A stretch of DNA of 64,000 nt, from contig NZ_FOZZ01000002.1 of the NCBI RefSeq assembly GCF_900116225.1, forward strand, positions 1-64,000, given 5' to 3'. The notes below the pieces were generated by a model. That model was not told where the DNA came from. It worked only from the letters and a program-made list of their open reading frames with translations, and did not search any database. Shown here one piece after another: positions 26,921-35,282 of this stretch. A program made the position numbers and the translations under genes. Positions within the stretch are counted from its first letter, which is position 1. Every line of letters starts with the position of its first letter. The DNA comes from Sphingobacterium wenxiniae (GTDB taxonomy: Bacteria > Bacteroidota > Bacteroidia > Sphingobacteriales > Sphingobacteriaceae).

Positions 26921-27834
26921 TGGAAAATGCCATTCTTTTCAAATCGCTGATAGGCAAATCTTCTAAAAGCTTCGGGTAAGTGACCGATGACTCCGTGCGG
27001 CCTGACAAAATAAAAGTTGCGCTCCATATTAAGGTTTTCTACGTCAACGATTTCCAATTCGTCGCTTTGCAACTCTTTGGAGATGGCGTGTACCGACAAG
27101 AAGGAAAAACAGTTCGTCTTCAACAGAAAATTCTTGATGCTTTCCGAACTTGCCAGATGTACTTTAACATACAGCGAATGCCAATCTATCCCTACTAGCG
27201 TAACAGCTTTTTGGATGACATCATTTGTACCGGAGCCCTCTTCTCGGAGCACATATTCCAAGTTCATAAGCTGTTTGGGCGAAAGTGTATCCTTTCCTTT
27301 TAATTTGGGATTTCCTTTCCGGGTTACCAACACCACTTCATCTTTAAGAAAAGTCTCGTATTTCATCGATGAATTGTCCGATAGTCCTTCTACCACCCCT
27401 AAATCTATGGTTTTGTCCGACAAAAGTTCTTCTATCTTTCTGGAATTGCCATGAAGAACTTTTACGTTGATGCTTGGAAACGAGAGGTGGAATTCTGCTA
27501 ATATTTCGGGCAAGATATAGTGAGAGAGGGTCGTGCTTGCCCCCAGTCTAAGCTCACCTAATAAAACACCATCCAGTAGACCTAATTCTCCGTTAAGTGT
27601 TTCGTAAATGGAGGTGAGCCGTATAGCATGCTTCAAGAACAATTGTCCAGCTTCTGTGAGCGTCAAACGATGTCCGCTCCTTTCAAAAAGATTGCGGCCA
27701 GCCTGTGCTTCGAGTTCCTGAATGTTCTTGCTGACAGCTGGTTGGGAGATATTCATCTCCTTCGCAGCTCTCGTAAAGTTCAGATTCCTTGCAGCAGAAA
27801 TAAACACCAATATTTTGAAATCAACATGGATCAT
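26908..27834 (-). CDS. LysR-family transcriptional regulator
   Basis: A 308-residue LysR protein: an N-terminal winged helix (NLNFTRAAKEMNISQPAVSK), a linker helix, and a type-2 periplasmic-binding fold sensing domain (GELRLGASTTLSHYILPEIL). The sequence is closest in feel to the CysB/CbbR-type group; the inducer is unknown. The ATG at 27834 is two codons inside an upstream TTG. It is the last gene of a leftward set with a ModA-like protein, a DsrE-like protein and a TsdA-like cytochrome, and probably senses an oxyanion or sulfur compound used by that operon. Confidence 0.85.
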   Translation of the reverse strand: MIHVDFKILVFISAARNLNFTRAAKEMNISQPAVSKNIQELEAQAGRNLFERSGHRLTLTEAGQLFLKHAIRLTSIYETLNGELGLLDGVLLGELRLGASTTLSHYILPEILAEFHLSFPSINVKVLHGNSRKIEELLSDKTIDLGVVEGLSDNSSMKYETFLKDEVVLVTRKGNPKLKGKDTLSPKQLMNLEYVLREEGSGTNDVIQKAVTLVGIDWHSLYVKVHLASSESIKNFLLKTNCFSFLSVHAISKELQSDELEIVDVENLNMERNFYFVRPHGVIGHLPEAFRRFAYQRFEKNGIFHPDG

Positions 27835-27867
27835 GACCAATTATACTTAAAATTTCTATATATCCGG

Positions 27868-28794
27868 CTATTCAACTTCAAATCCATACTTTTTATATAT
27901 TTCCTTTGCTTCATCGGAAATCAGGTATTCCATAAATAAATCTGCCGCTTCAGGTCTGGGTGCATTTTTGAGCCTACCGGCACAATATGTTGACCTGATA
28001 TTGTGTTCTTGTGGGATTTCTACTTCATCAACAGGATGCCCTATCATTTTTTGGTAAACGACTTCAGAAGTCCAAACAGGTGCAGCATCGCTCTCTCCTA
28101 AAAGTATTCTCAAAGGGCTTTCCCGATGATGAATGCGTGTGAGATAAGTTGAGCCGTCTTCCACCTTCTTTTCCATTATTGCTTGGTGTAATGCATCTCC
28201 GCCAGCTTTTTTATAAGCAATTTCTATCTGTCGGCCAATGCCCTCCCAAGCAGGGTTAGGCATGCTTACCCGCACATTTTTGGATTGAAGATCTGTTAGT
28301 TTATGAACCTTCTGGGGATTTCCCGACGGCACCATAAGGCTTAGCTTGTTATAGGCGTAGCTTTCTATCCGGCTAAAATGATCCTCCATCAATTCTATCC
28401 TTGATTTCCCGGCAGTATATACATCCGGTTTATGAGTAATGCGAAGGTTTCCAATGGTCAACGAACCGCCTTCAATCTGCTTTGCCAATATACCTGGAGG
28501 TAATGTTTCCGCAAAAATACGCTCGATATGAGGATGCTTCTTTTTGAAACCTTCCAAAAGTTCGTCAATGCACATAAACTGATTACCGGCAAAAAAGACA
28601 ACAAGCTGCGGGTCGACAATATCTCCATAGAGATCGGGTACATTATTTATCCCTTTTATTGTAAATTCAACTGCAGCTTTCGGAGCTGTGTTCCACGGTG
28701 GGTCAAAGCGGTGCGCATCTTGCGCTTGAACAGTTGCTGCGGTCGTAAGAAATATCAGCGAAACGCCGTAAACAAGTTTTTTAAATAATATCAT
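27868..28794 (-). CDS. ModA-like periplasmic oxyanion-binding protein (orphan)
   Basis: A 308-residue exported protein with a signal peptide (MILFKKLVYGVSLIFLTTAA, then TVQAQ). The mature part has the extracellular solute-binding fold of molybdate/sulfate-type proteins: VVFFAGNQFMCIDELLEGFK, a DVYTAGKSRIELM segment and SMPNPAWEGIGRQIEIAYKK, where the Ser/Asn/Gly loops would bind an oxyanion. The C-terminal ADLFMEYLISDEAKEIYKKY is family-typical. No ABC permease or ATPase gene is adjacent, so it may feed a regulator or enzyme instead of a transporter. It is cotranscribed with a TsdA-like cytochrome, so a sulfur oxyanion is a fair guess. Confidence 0.75.
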   Translation of the reverse strand: MILFKKLVYGVSLIFLTTAATVQAQDAHRFDPPWNTAPKAAVEFTIKGINNVPDLYGDIVDPQLVVFFAGNQFMCIDELLEGFKKKHPHIERIFAETLPPGILAKQIEGGSLTIGNLRITHKPDVYTAGKSRIELMEDHFSRIESYAYNKLSLMVPSGNPQKVHKLTDLQSKNVRVSMPNPAWEGIGRQIEIAYKKAGGDALHQAIMEKKVEDGSTYLTRIHHRESPLRILLGESDAAPVWTSEVVYQKMIGHPVDEVEIPQEHNIRSTYCAGRLKNAPRPEAADLFMEYLISDEAKEIYKKYGFEVE

Positions 28795-28807
28795 TGTGTC
28801 TACTTCT

Positions 28808-29272
28808 TTATGGTTTGATAATTGTCCAACCTTCGTTGGCTCTGATAAGAAGCTCTCCGTTTCCTGTTGGTACGTAAGCCAGGAAATCGTATAATTCGCT
28901 CTTGTTAATCTTTCGCTCTTGTAGCGTATTCAAGCATTGGGCAACGATGACGCCCTGATTAATCAGTCCCTTGATGGCTTCTTCGTATTCGCTGCCTTTG
29001 CGGTAGGCTTCTGTGCCACAGGAAAAGGCGACAAGCTCTATCTGCACTTTTCCTTTTAGCCTCGGATCTTTCAGCAGGTTGTTGATATTCCGAATCGTCT
29101 TCTTGATAATTTCGGGCGAACCATTATCCATTTGATAGATCGCCTTATAGACTTGCTCCGTAGCTTGTGCTCCGTTGTAGAGCTTGTTCTGTTCCAATGC
29201 TTCCTGTGCATGTGTTTGTGTCGTTAAGCACGCGATAGCGATAAATGCCAATAGAATGAATTTCTGTCTCAT
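28808..29272 (-). CDS. Exported DsrE-family protein
   Basis: A 154-residue protein with a signal peptide (MRQKFILLAFIAIACLTTQT, then HAQ) and the DsrE/DsrF-like fold. Cysteines are in VAFSCGTEAYRKG and VIVAQCLNTLQER; the second fits the usual position of the sulfur-carrying Cys. Cytoplasmic DsrE proteins relay persulfide sulfur. This one appears exported and may accept or shuttle sulfane sulfur in the periplasm. It lies 17 bp after the cytochrome gene and 13 bp before the binding-protein gene. Confidence 0.78.
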   Translation of the reverse strand: MRQKFILLAFIAIACLTTQTHAQEALEQNKLYNGAQATEQVYKAIYQMDNGSPEIIKKTIRNINNLLKDPRLKGKVQIELVAFSCGTEAYRKGSEYEEAIKGLINQGVIVAQCLNTLQERKINKSELYDFLAYVPTGNGELLIRANEGWTIIKP

Positions 29273-29289
29273 GTGTACTGTGTTTTCGT

Positions 29290-30312
29290 TTAAAAATTAA
29301 ATGGGCCAATTTTATGTTGTTCCTGTGGAATATTGTCGTTATAAGGTGGATAAGGGCAATCTTTAGGCTTCTTTGCCAGATTGGGGTAGTCCAATTCTTT
29401 ATTTGCTTTTTCGGGTCTGTTGTGACTATTAATATATGCAGCTACATCATAAGCTTCTTCGTCGCTGAGTTGAGGCGCATCATGGGTCACCCCGTAGGGC
29501 ATGTTCCCTTTAATGAATCTGGCGGCAGTAATCAAGCGCGCCATGCCAGCACCATCGTTATAGGTGTCATCACCCCATAGAGGTGGATAAATGTAACCAC
29601 CTTCTCTATTACCGGCGATCCCTTTGATGCCTTCACCGTTGGCACCGTGGCATGATAGACAGGTGTTTTTATAGACCAAAGCGCCTTTCTCTATATCCGC
29701 TGGTCTATCCGGAGCAACAAAATCTACAAAGCCCTGTCCTTTGATTCGATTTCCGACAGGTGCATCTTTGCTGATGTGTTTAATATAACTCATCATAGCA
29801 CGCATTTCCTTGCTGTTGACATCGATGGCTTTCCCGTTCATGCTCCGTTCGAAACAGCCGTTGATTCGTTCTTCCAGCGACCCAACCCGGTCTTCTCTAC
29901 CCGAATACATAGGGAATATTCCGCTCAACCCTACGTAGGGTGCTGCATAGGGTTTGGTTCCACCTTCGAGGTGACAGCTTGAGCAAGCCAGTCTGTTGCC
30001 TGTTGTGGCCAATGCTGTCCCAGGACCTATAAGGGCATAAGTTTCGGTAATCAAGCGGTATCCATATTCAGCCATCCGACCTTCTTCTGTATCGTCAAAA
30101 GGTGGAATTTGGAAATTGTCGGTTAGGATTGCTGTTTCTGCTGTTGAATTTTTTTCTTCGTTTTCCTCTGAAGGCAATCTGCCTGCGTTGACATGCAGTA
30201 GTATGGGCACAACTATCAACAGGATGATACACAGCACGGCTAAAAATTTAACATAGCGGAGTATTCCTTTTATATCAGATATAGTGTCTTGATTTGTATT
30301 TTGTTGTTCCAT
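29290..30312 (-). CDS. tsdA: TsdA-like diheme c-type cytochrome (thiosulfate dehydrogenase type)
   Basis: A 340-residue protein anchored by one N-terminal helix (FLAVLCIILLIVVPILLHV). Two heme sites are visible: CSSCH in the first half and CLSCH in the second. Between them, ERINGCFERSMNGK carries the Cys that serves as an unusual distal ligand of heme 1 in TsdA enzymes. Such enzymes join two thiosulfates into tetrathionate, or run in reverse, outside the cytoplasm. The ATG at 30312 precedes MEQQNTNQ and avoids an upstream low-complexity extension. It heads the operon with dsrE-like, ModA-like and lysR genes. Activity is inferred; other dicytochrome oxidases share parts of this pattern. Confidence 0.8.
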   Translation of the reverse strand: MEQQNTNQDTISDIKGILRYVKFLAVLCIILLIVVPILLHVNAGRLPSEENEEKNSTAETAILTDNFQIPPFDDTEEGRMAEYGYRLITETYALIGPGTALATTGNRLACSSCHLEGGTKPYAAPYVGLSGIFPMYSGREDRVGSLEERINGCFERSMNGKAIDVNSKEMRAMMSYIKHISKDAPVGNRIKGQGFVDFVAPDRPADIEKGALVYKNTCLSCHGANGEGIKGIAGNREGGYIYPPLWGDDTYNDGAGMARLITAARFIKGNMPYGVTHDAPQLSDEEAYDVAAYINSHNRPEKANKELDYPNLAKKPKDCPYPPYNDNIPQEQHKIGPFNF

Positions 30313-30469
30313 GTTGCAAATCTCTTGAAAGATGGCATGACATGGAAATGACACTTTTTTATGGGCTATAACTTTTGGTTATCATAATCTATGATGTTAT
30401 GGGGGACATTCTAATCATTAAGTGGTGTGCAAAATACAATTTATATAGCTTAACAAAATTGAAAAAAAG

Positions 30470-30500
30470 TTTGTGTAGCGCTTGAATTTCGCTATATTTG
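30470..30500 (+). promoter_or_regulatory. Promoter of tRNA-Arg
   Basis: TTTG at 30470-30473, a 19-bp gap and TATATTTG at 30493-30500 match the Bacteroidota promoter consensus. The tRNA begins 46 bp further on, allowing a short 5' leader. Confidence 0.65.
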
Positions 30501-30546
30501 CATCACCAAAACAGAAAAGGCCATAAGTCAGGAAGTAATGGTAGCC

Positions 30547-30620
30547 GCGTTCCTAGCTCAATTGGATAGAGCATCTGACTACGGATCAGAAGGTTAGGGG
30601 TTCGACTCCCTTGGAGCGCA
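30547..30620 (+). tRNA. tRNA-Arg (anticodon ACG)
   Basis: The 74 bases fold as a cloverleaf. The acceptor stem is GCGTTCC with GGAGCGC, and the D arm contains AGCTCAATTGGATAGAGC. The anticodon stem is TCTGA/TCAGA with loop CTACGGA, giving ACG. The T arm has loop TTCGACT. A is the discriminator base; CCA is not encoded. Confidence 0.95.
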
Positions 30621-30636
30621 CGAAGTAATATAGCGA

Positions 30637-30672
30637 AGCCTAATTCTCAAAAAGATGGATTAGGCTTTTTTT
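30637..30672 (+). terminator. Terminator after tRNA-Arg
   Basis: AGCCTAAT pairs with ATTAGGCT across a loop of about 14 bases and is followed by seven T residues. It lies 16 bp after the tRNA and before adk. Confidence 0.75.
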
Positions 30673-30694
30673 GCGAACATAACATACTTAACTC

Positions 30695-31270
30695 ATGCTA
30701 AACCTCGTTTTATTCGGGCCTCCAGGGGCTGGTAAAGGTACCCAATCGGAAAAGTTAATTGAAAAATATCAATTAGTACATATCTCAACGGGTGATCTCT
30801 TCCGTGCACATATTAAAGGACAGACTGAACTTGGACAACAAGTAAGTCAAATTATTGCAGATGGTAATCTGGTTCCTGATTCGATAACGATTGCTATGTT
30901 AGAGGAAGAAATCAAGAAAAACCCGCAAGCAAAAGGGTTTATCTTTGATGGATTTCCACGTACGGTAGGACAGGCTGAAGCTTTGGATGCTTTCATGGCT
31001 TCTATCGGTGAAGAGATTTCTGGTGTAGTGGCTTTGGATGTAACCGAAGAAGAGTTGACACAGCGTATCGCTAAACGTCAGGAAATTTCTGGCCGTGCTG
31101 ATGACGCTGCAGATAAGCTTAAAAAACGCATTGAGGAATACTTCAGCAAAACAATCCATGTGTTGCCATATTATGAAGGACAAGGTAAGCTGTCTAAAGT
31201 AAATGGTATTGGCGATATCGACACGATTTTTGCTTCTTTAACTGCTGTTGTAGATAGCTATAAAGCATAA
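30695..31270 (+). CDS. adk: Adenylate kinase
   Basis: A 191-residue cytoplasmic enzyme (ATP + AMP to 2 ADP). The P-loop is GPPGAGKGTQSEKL at the N terminus, the AMP site STGDLFRAHI follows, and FDGFPRTVGQAEAL is the family signature. The LID is the short form (RQEISGRADDAADKLKKR) without zinc cysteines, typical for Bacteroidota. It is followed 72 bp later by obgE on the same strand. Confidence 0.96.
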   Translation: MLNLVLFGPPGAGKGTQSEKLIEKYQLVHISTGDLFRAHIKGQTELGQQVSQIIADGNLVPDSITIAMLEEEIKKNPQAKGFIFDGFPRTVGQAEALDAFMASIGEEISGVVALDVTEEELTQRIAKRQEISGRADDAADKLKKRIEEYFSKTIHVLPYYEGQGKLSKVNGIGDIDTIFASLTAVVDSYKA

Positions 31271-31342
31271 TTTTTTAACGACTACAATGAGATTTCAAGC
31301 AAATAGCTTGACATCTTATTGCTATTATCTGATATCTAATAT

Positions 31343-32341
31343 ATGGCGCAAGGTTCTAATTTTGTTGATTATGTGAAAGTCTGTTGTCGCTCCGGACATG
31401 GAGGGGCAGGCTCGGCGCATTTGCATCGTGATAAGTTCACTGCCAAAGGTGGACCCGATGGTGGAGATGGTGGTCGTGGCGGTCACATTATCCTCAAAGG
31501 GTCAACACAGCATTGGACGTTGCTGCATTTGAAATACCGCAAACATATTATTGCCGCCAATGGCGAACCGGGGGGAAGCGGGCTTCGAAGTGGGGCAAAC
31601 GGTAAGGATGATATATTGGAAGTGCCCTTGGGCACGATAGCCAAAGATGCTGAAACCGGCGAGATCCTTTTTGAAATTACAGAAGACGGTGAGACAAAAA
31701 TTCTTACGCCAGGTGGACGTGGCGGATTGGGAAATTGGCATTTTAAATCTTCTACACAACAGACTCCACGCTTTGCACAACCGGGTATGCCTGGTAAAGA
31801 AGAGTGGATCATACTGGAGTTGAAGGTGCTAGCCGATGTGGGTTTGGTCGGTTTTCCGAATGCGGGTAAATCTACATTACTTTCTGTAGTTTCGGCAGCT
31901 AAACCCGAAATTGCCAATTATCCTTTCACGACTTTAGTGCCTAACTTGGGGATTGTCGGCTATCGGGATAACAAGTCTTTTGTAATGGCTGATATTCCCG
32001 GTATTATTGAGGGGGCATCACAAGGCAAAGGATTGGGATACCGTTTTCTGCGTCATATTGAGCGTAATTCAGTGCTTTTGTTTATGGTTCCTGCGGATAC
32101 TGATAGAAGTATTGAAGAAGAATATCAGATTTTGTTGAATGAACTCACCGCATACAATCCAGAATTAGTAGACAAACCACGTTTGTTGGCTATTACAAAA
32201 TCAGACATGTTGGATGATGAATTGGAACAAGAGATGGCTGAAACTTTGCCACAAGGAATACCATCAGTTTTTATATCCTCCGTGTCAGGGAAAAATATTC
32301 AGCAGCTTAAAGATATGATTTGGAAAGCTATCAATAGCTGA
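31343..32341 (+). CDS. obgE: GTPase ObgE/CgtA
   Basis: A 332-residue ribosome-associated GTPase. The N-terminal Obg fold is glycine-rich ([18 protein letters not shown] and later [20 protein letters not shown]). The G domain has G1 [11 protein letters not shown], the switch region [12 protein letters not shown]3 DIPGIIEGA and G4 TKSD. It lacks the C-terminal Obg extension found in Bacillus, as is common here. It acts in large-subunit maturation and growth control. A palindromic repeat follows its stop. Confidence 0.95.
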   Translation: MAQGSNFVDYVKVCCRSGHGGAGSAHLHRDKFTAKGGPDGGDGGRGGHIILKGSTQHWTLLHLKYRKHIIAANGEPGGSGLRSGANGKDDILEVPLGTIAKDAETGEILFEITEDGETKILTPGGRGGLGNWHFKSSTQQTPRFAQPGMPGKEEWIILELKVLADVGLVGFPNAGKSTLLSVVSAAKPEIANYPFTTLVPNLGIVGYRDNKSFVMADIPGIIEGASQGKGLGYRFLRHIERNSVLLFMVPADTDRSIEEEYQILLNELTAYNPELVDKPRLLAITKSDMLDDELEQEMAETLPQGIPSVFISSVSGKNIQQLKDMIWKAINS

Positions 32342-32362
32342 TTCCAAAAAGCTTGCCGTCAC

Positions 32363-32450
32363 CGTCATTGCGAGGTCTCGAAGTCCCGCTTTGAGCGGGA
32401 GTGATGGCAAAAATGCAGATTGCTTCCTCACTACGTTCCTCGCAATGACG
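32363..32450. repeat. REP-like intergenic palindrome
   Basis: CGTCATTGCGAGG at 32363-32375 and its exact reverse complement at 32438-32450 bracket an 88-bp unit. Inside is a smaller hairpin, CCCGCTTTGAGCGGG, and the second arm is preceded by CTCACTACGTT. This is the look of a dispersed intergenic repeat known from several bacterial groups. Only one copy is in the window. It lies between obgE and the rimK end and may also serve as a transcription stop. Confidence 0.7.
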
Positions 32451-32486
32451 CATTTTTACGTTTTGAAATTTTCAAAACCGCTTTTC

Positions 32487-33425
32487 TTATAATTTACTTT
32501 CCTTTTTTACTTTTCTTTTTCTTCCGGTTGTCGGTACTGATGCCTGTTTAATGGTATACTGGTTTTCAAGATATTTGATTACTTCGGTCGCTATATCCTT
32601 ACCAGTAGCGGTCTCGATACCTTCCAGTCCTGGGGAAGAGTTTACCTCCAGAATAAGCGGTCCGCGGGCGGAAGGGAGCATATCCACTCCAGCTACAGTT
32701 AGTCCCATGGCTTTTGCAGCCGAGATGGCCGTTTCTTTCTCAGCTCGTGTTAGTTTTACGATTTTAGCTGTTCCTCCACGGTGTAGGTTGGACCGAAATT
32801 CACCTTCTTTAGCCGTGCGTTTCATAGCACCGACTACCTTGCCATCTACAACGAAAGCACGTATATCAGTTCCTCGAGCTTCCTTAATATACTCTTGGAT
32901 AAGGATGTTGTTTCCAAGTCCGTAGAAAGCTTCTATTACTGAAGATGCCGCCTTTTTGGTTTCTGCCAAAACGACGCCTATACCTTGTGTACCTTCCAAT
33001 AATTTGATGACCAAAGGAGCTCCACCAACCATATTGATTAAATCATCCACGTCAGATACCGAACGAGCAAAACCAGTTATTGGCAATCCCAATCCAGCAC
33101 CGGAGAGGATTTGCATACAGCGCAGTTTATCGCGCGAACGTGTAATCGCTTGACTAGGATTAGCTGACACGACGTCCATAACTTCAAATTGTCGGACAAT
33201 AGCCGATCCGTAGAACGTGATGGAGGAGCCGATACGCGGAATGATGGCATCAATGTGGGACAGATCCTGTCCTTTATAATGTATAGTGGGCTTGCCTTGT
33301 TGGATACCGACGTAGCATTTGCTATGGTCGATGACCTGACAGTTATGTCCTCGGGCTTCAGCCGCTTCAACGAAACGGCGTGTCGAATAGAGATTTCTAT
33401 TCGTAGATAAGACAGCGATATTCAC
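32487..33425 (-). CDS. rimK: RimK-family alpha-L-glutamate ligase
   Basis: A 312-residue ATP-grasp ligase of usual length. Visible are the ATP site [15 protein letters not shown], the acceptor region [20 protein letters not shown] and the metal site [16 protein letters not shown]. RimK adds glutamate to the C terminus of ribosomal protein S6. A basic tail ([11 protein letters not shown]) follows the catalytic domain. It is the third gene of a purM, rimB-like, rimK set on the minus strand, with 51 bp before it. Confidence 0.9.
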   Translation of the reverse strand: MNIAVLSTNRNLYSTRRFVEAAEARGHNCQVIDHSKCYVGIQQGKPTIHYKGQDLSHIDAIIPRIGSSITFYGSAIVRQFEVMDVVSANPSQAITRSRDKLRCMQILSGAGLGLPITGFARSVSDVDDLINMVGGAPLVIKLLEGTQGIGVVLAETKKAASSVIEAFYGLGNNILIQEYIKEARGTDIRAFVVDGKVVGAMKRTAKEGEFRSNLHRGGTAKIVKLTRAEKETAISAAKAMGLTVAGVDMLPSARGPLILEVNSSPGLEGIETATGKDIATEVIKYLENQYTIKQASVPTTGRKRKVKKESKL

Positions 33426-33476
33426 TTGATGTATTTTTTTATTGTAATTAACAGATAGACGGTGTGTCAGGTTTTG

Positions 33477-33923
33477 CTAACCTGTGTTTTTAGCTAAATA
33501 TTTTTGTGATACGTCCACTAAAAACTTTTTATTGATAAAATTTCGTCCCAACAACATGGGATAGGACATGTTTGAGCGGTCTCTTACAGATAGTTTAATG
33601 TCAAATAATGTGTCAAATAACTTAATCTTTGTAATAAAGATGTGGCGTAATTCCGCCTGTCCGAAAGAACTTTTGACGACGCGTTCCCGGTGAATAGGGA
33701 AAGTAATGGTGATAAATTTCCCTTGTTTTGTCTCCGGATGCTCGTCAAGTTCACAGCGGATATAACGATGTCCGTTCTTCTCAAAAATTTCAAAGTTCTC
33801 GCAATGCAATACCGATGTTGCCGCGCCTGTGTCGATTTTCGCTTGTATGTTATACAAGCCAAGCTCGGGTAGGTCTACGATTTCCACACTGCCAATGATG
33901 GGCTTCTGAGGCAATACAGGCAT
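33477..33923 (-). CDS. RimB-like retropepsin-fold protease (annotated elsewhere as ATP-dependent zinc protease)
   Basis: A 148-residue protein from the ATG at 33923. The aspartic-protease-like AKIDTGAATSVLHC motif lies near the N terminus and a YPMLLGRNFI strand near the end, giving a single retropepsin-type lobe. Proteins of this family sit beside rimK in many bacteria; in Pseudomonas the partner RimB is tied to control of S6 modification. An upstream TTG at 33950 would overlap purM by 23 bp. The ATG chosen begins 4 bp after the purM stop. Confidence 0.75.
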   Translation of the reverse strand: MPVLPQKPIIGSVEIVDLPELGLYNIQAKIDTGAATSVLHCENFEIFEKNGHRYIRCELDEHPETKQGKFITITFPIHRERVVKSSFGQAELRHIFITKIKLFDTLFDIKLSVRDRSNMSYPMLLGRNFINKKFLVDVSQKYLAKNTG

Positions 33924-33927
33924 TGTC

Positions 33928-35106
33928 CTATTCGTATATGAATTCTCCAAAAGGGGAACGGATGGTCACTTTTTTCTGCGAAGCAGATTCTACACGTCCG
34001 ATAATCTGTGCAGGAATACCAAAAGACTCGGAAATAGCGATGATATCAGCAGCAATTTCTTCGGATACATACAGTTCCATACGATGGCCCATATTAAATA
34101 CCTTATACATCTCTTTCCAATCTGTATTAGATTGCTTCTGGATAAGCTCAAATAGTGGAGGAATAGGGAAGAGGTTGTCTTTTATGACGTGTACATCTTC
34201 TACAAAGTGCAACACTTTGGTTTGTGCACCTCCTGAACAATGAACCATGCCGTCAATCTGTTTACGGTATTTGTCTAAAATTGCTTTAATAACAGGTGCA
34301 TAGGTACGTGTTGGAGAGAGCACCAATTTGCCTGCCGTAACTTCCTCTCCGGTCTCTGTTTTGATTTTATCCGTTAAGGCACACCCACCGGCAAATACCA
34401 ATTCATAAGGCACTGCTGGATCGTAGCTTTCTGGGTATTTCTCTGCTATGGCTTTGTGAAATACGTCATGGCGTGCGGAAGTTAACCCATTGGATCCCAT
34501 GCCGCCATTATATTCTTTTTCGTAGTTTGCTTTGCCATAAGAAGCCAAGCCGACGATAACATTCCCACCTTGGATACGGTGGTTGGAGATGACATCTTCA
34601 CGTTTCATACGGCAAGTTACGGTGCTGTCTACAATAATAGTACGCACCAAATCTCCAACATCAGCTGTTTCACCTCCTGTAGAATAGATACCAATACCTA
34701 ACTTGCGAAGTTCTTCCAGGATTTCCTCGGTGCCGTTGATGATTTCGGCGATTACTTCACCTGGGATGCAGTTTTTATTTCTACCGATAGTTGAGGAAAG
34801 CAGGATATTGTCTATTGCCCCTACACAAAGTAGGTCATCAATATTCATAATGATAGCATCCTGCGCTATACCGCGCCATACGGAAGCATCACCTGTTTCT
34901 TTCCAGTACACATAGGCTAAAGAGGATTTAGTGCCAGCTCCATCGGCATGCATAATGTTACACCAGTTCTCATCGCCACCCAAAATATCTGGGATAATCT
35001 TGCAGAAAGCTTTAGGGAACAAACCCTTGTCAATGTTCTTGATCGCATTATGTACATCCTCTTTTCCTGCGGATACACCTCTTTGGTTATATTTTAAATC
35101 TGACAT
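33928..35106 (-). CDS. purM: Phosphoribosylaminoimidazole (AIR) synthetase, PurM
   Basis: A 392-residue enzyme of purine synthesis converting FGAM to AIR with ATP. The family core is visible: HADGAGTKSSLAYVYW, IAQDAIIMNIDDLLCVGA (substrate/metal site) and TGGETADVGDLVRT. The long form of about 390 residues is usual in Bacteroidota. The ATG at 35106 begins MSDLKYNQRGVSAGKEDVH, the conserved N terminus; a longer hydrophobic-looking extension upstream is not coding. It heads a unit with the rimB-like and rimK genes. Confidence 0.92.
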   Translation of the reverse strand: MSDLKYNQRGVSAGKEDVHNAIKNIDKGLFPKAFCKIIPDILGGDENWCNIMHADGAGTKSSLAYVYWKETGDASVWRGIAQDAIIMNIDDLLCVGAIDNILLSSTIGRNKNCIPGEVIAEIINGTEEILEELRKLGIGIYSTGGETADVGDLVRTIIVDSTVTCRMKREDVISNHRIQGGNVIVGLASYGKANYEKEYNGGMGSNGLTSARHDVFHKAIAEKYPESYDPAVPYELVFAGGCALTDKIKTETGEEVTAGKLVLSPTRTYAPVIKAILDKYRKQIDGMVHCSGGAQTKVLHFVEDVHVIKDNLFPIPPLFELIQKQSNTDWKEMYKVFNMGHRMELYVSEEIAADIIAISESFGIPAQIIGRVESASQKKVTIRSPFGEFIYE

Positions 35107-35180
35107 CTTGCCTGCAAAAATAGCTAAACCGACTGATATTAAAGGAATGGAAAGATTATTTTTTGTGATATCGGAGAAAT

Positions 35181-35224
35181 GTAACCGAAGTTGCTTTGGA
35201 TTAAAATTTATTATTGGACATTTG
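35181..35224 (+). promoter_or_regulatory. Promoter with sulfur-locus operator, copy 1 (TauE/SafE gene)
   Basis: GTAACCGAAGTTGC at 35181-35194 matches the operator GTAACCTAAGTTAC at 12 of 14 positions. After exactly 22 bp comes GACATTTG at 35217-35224, close to the -7 consensus TAnnTTTG. The exporter ATG lies 58 bp further on. The centre of the 14-mer is about 40 bp before the expected start of transcription, a class II activator position. Confidence 0.5.
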
Positions 35225-35282
35225 TAGACGAAGAAGAAGAGTAAAGAGCAAAGAATCAAGAATAAAGAAGAAAGAACCAGAT

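Noticed and set aside
30368..30382. ATAACTTTTGGTTAT upstream of tsdA as a fourth copy of the sulfur operator
   Set aside because: The spacer is five bases instead of four, the outer bases are A/T instead of G/C, and no -7-like box lies 22 bp downstream on the minus strand.
32363..32450. CRISPR-like repeat
   Set aside because: It is a single palindromic unit without regular spacers or cas genes nearby.
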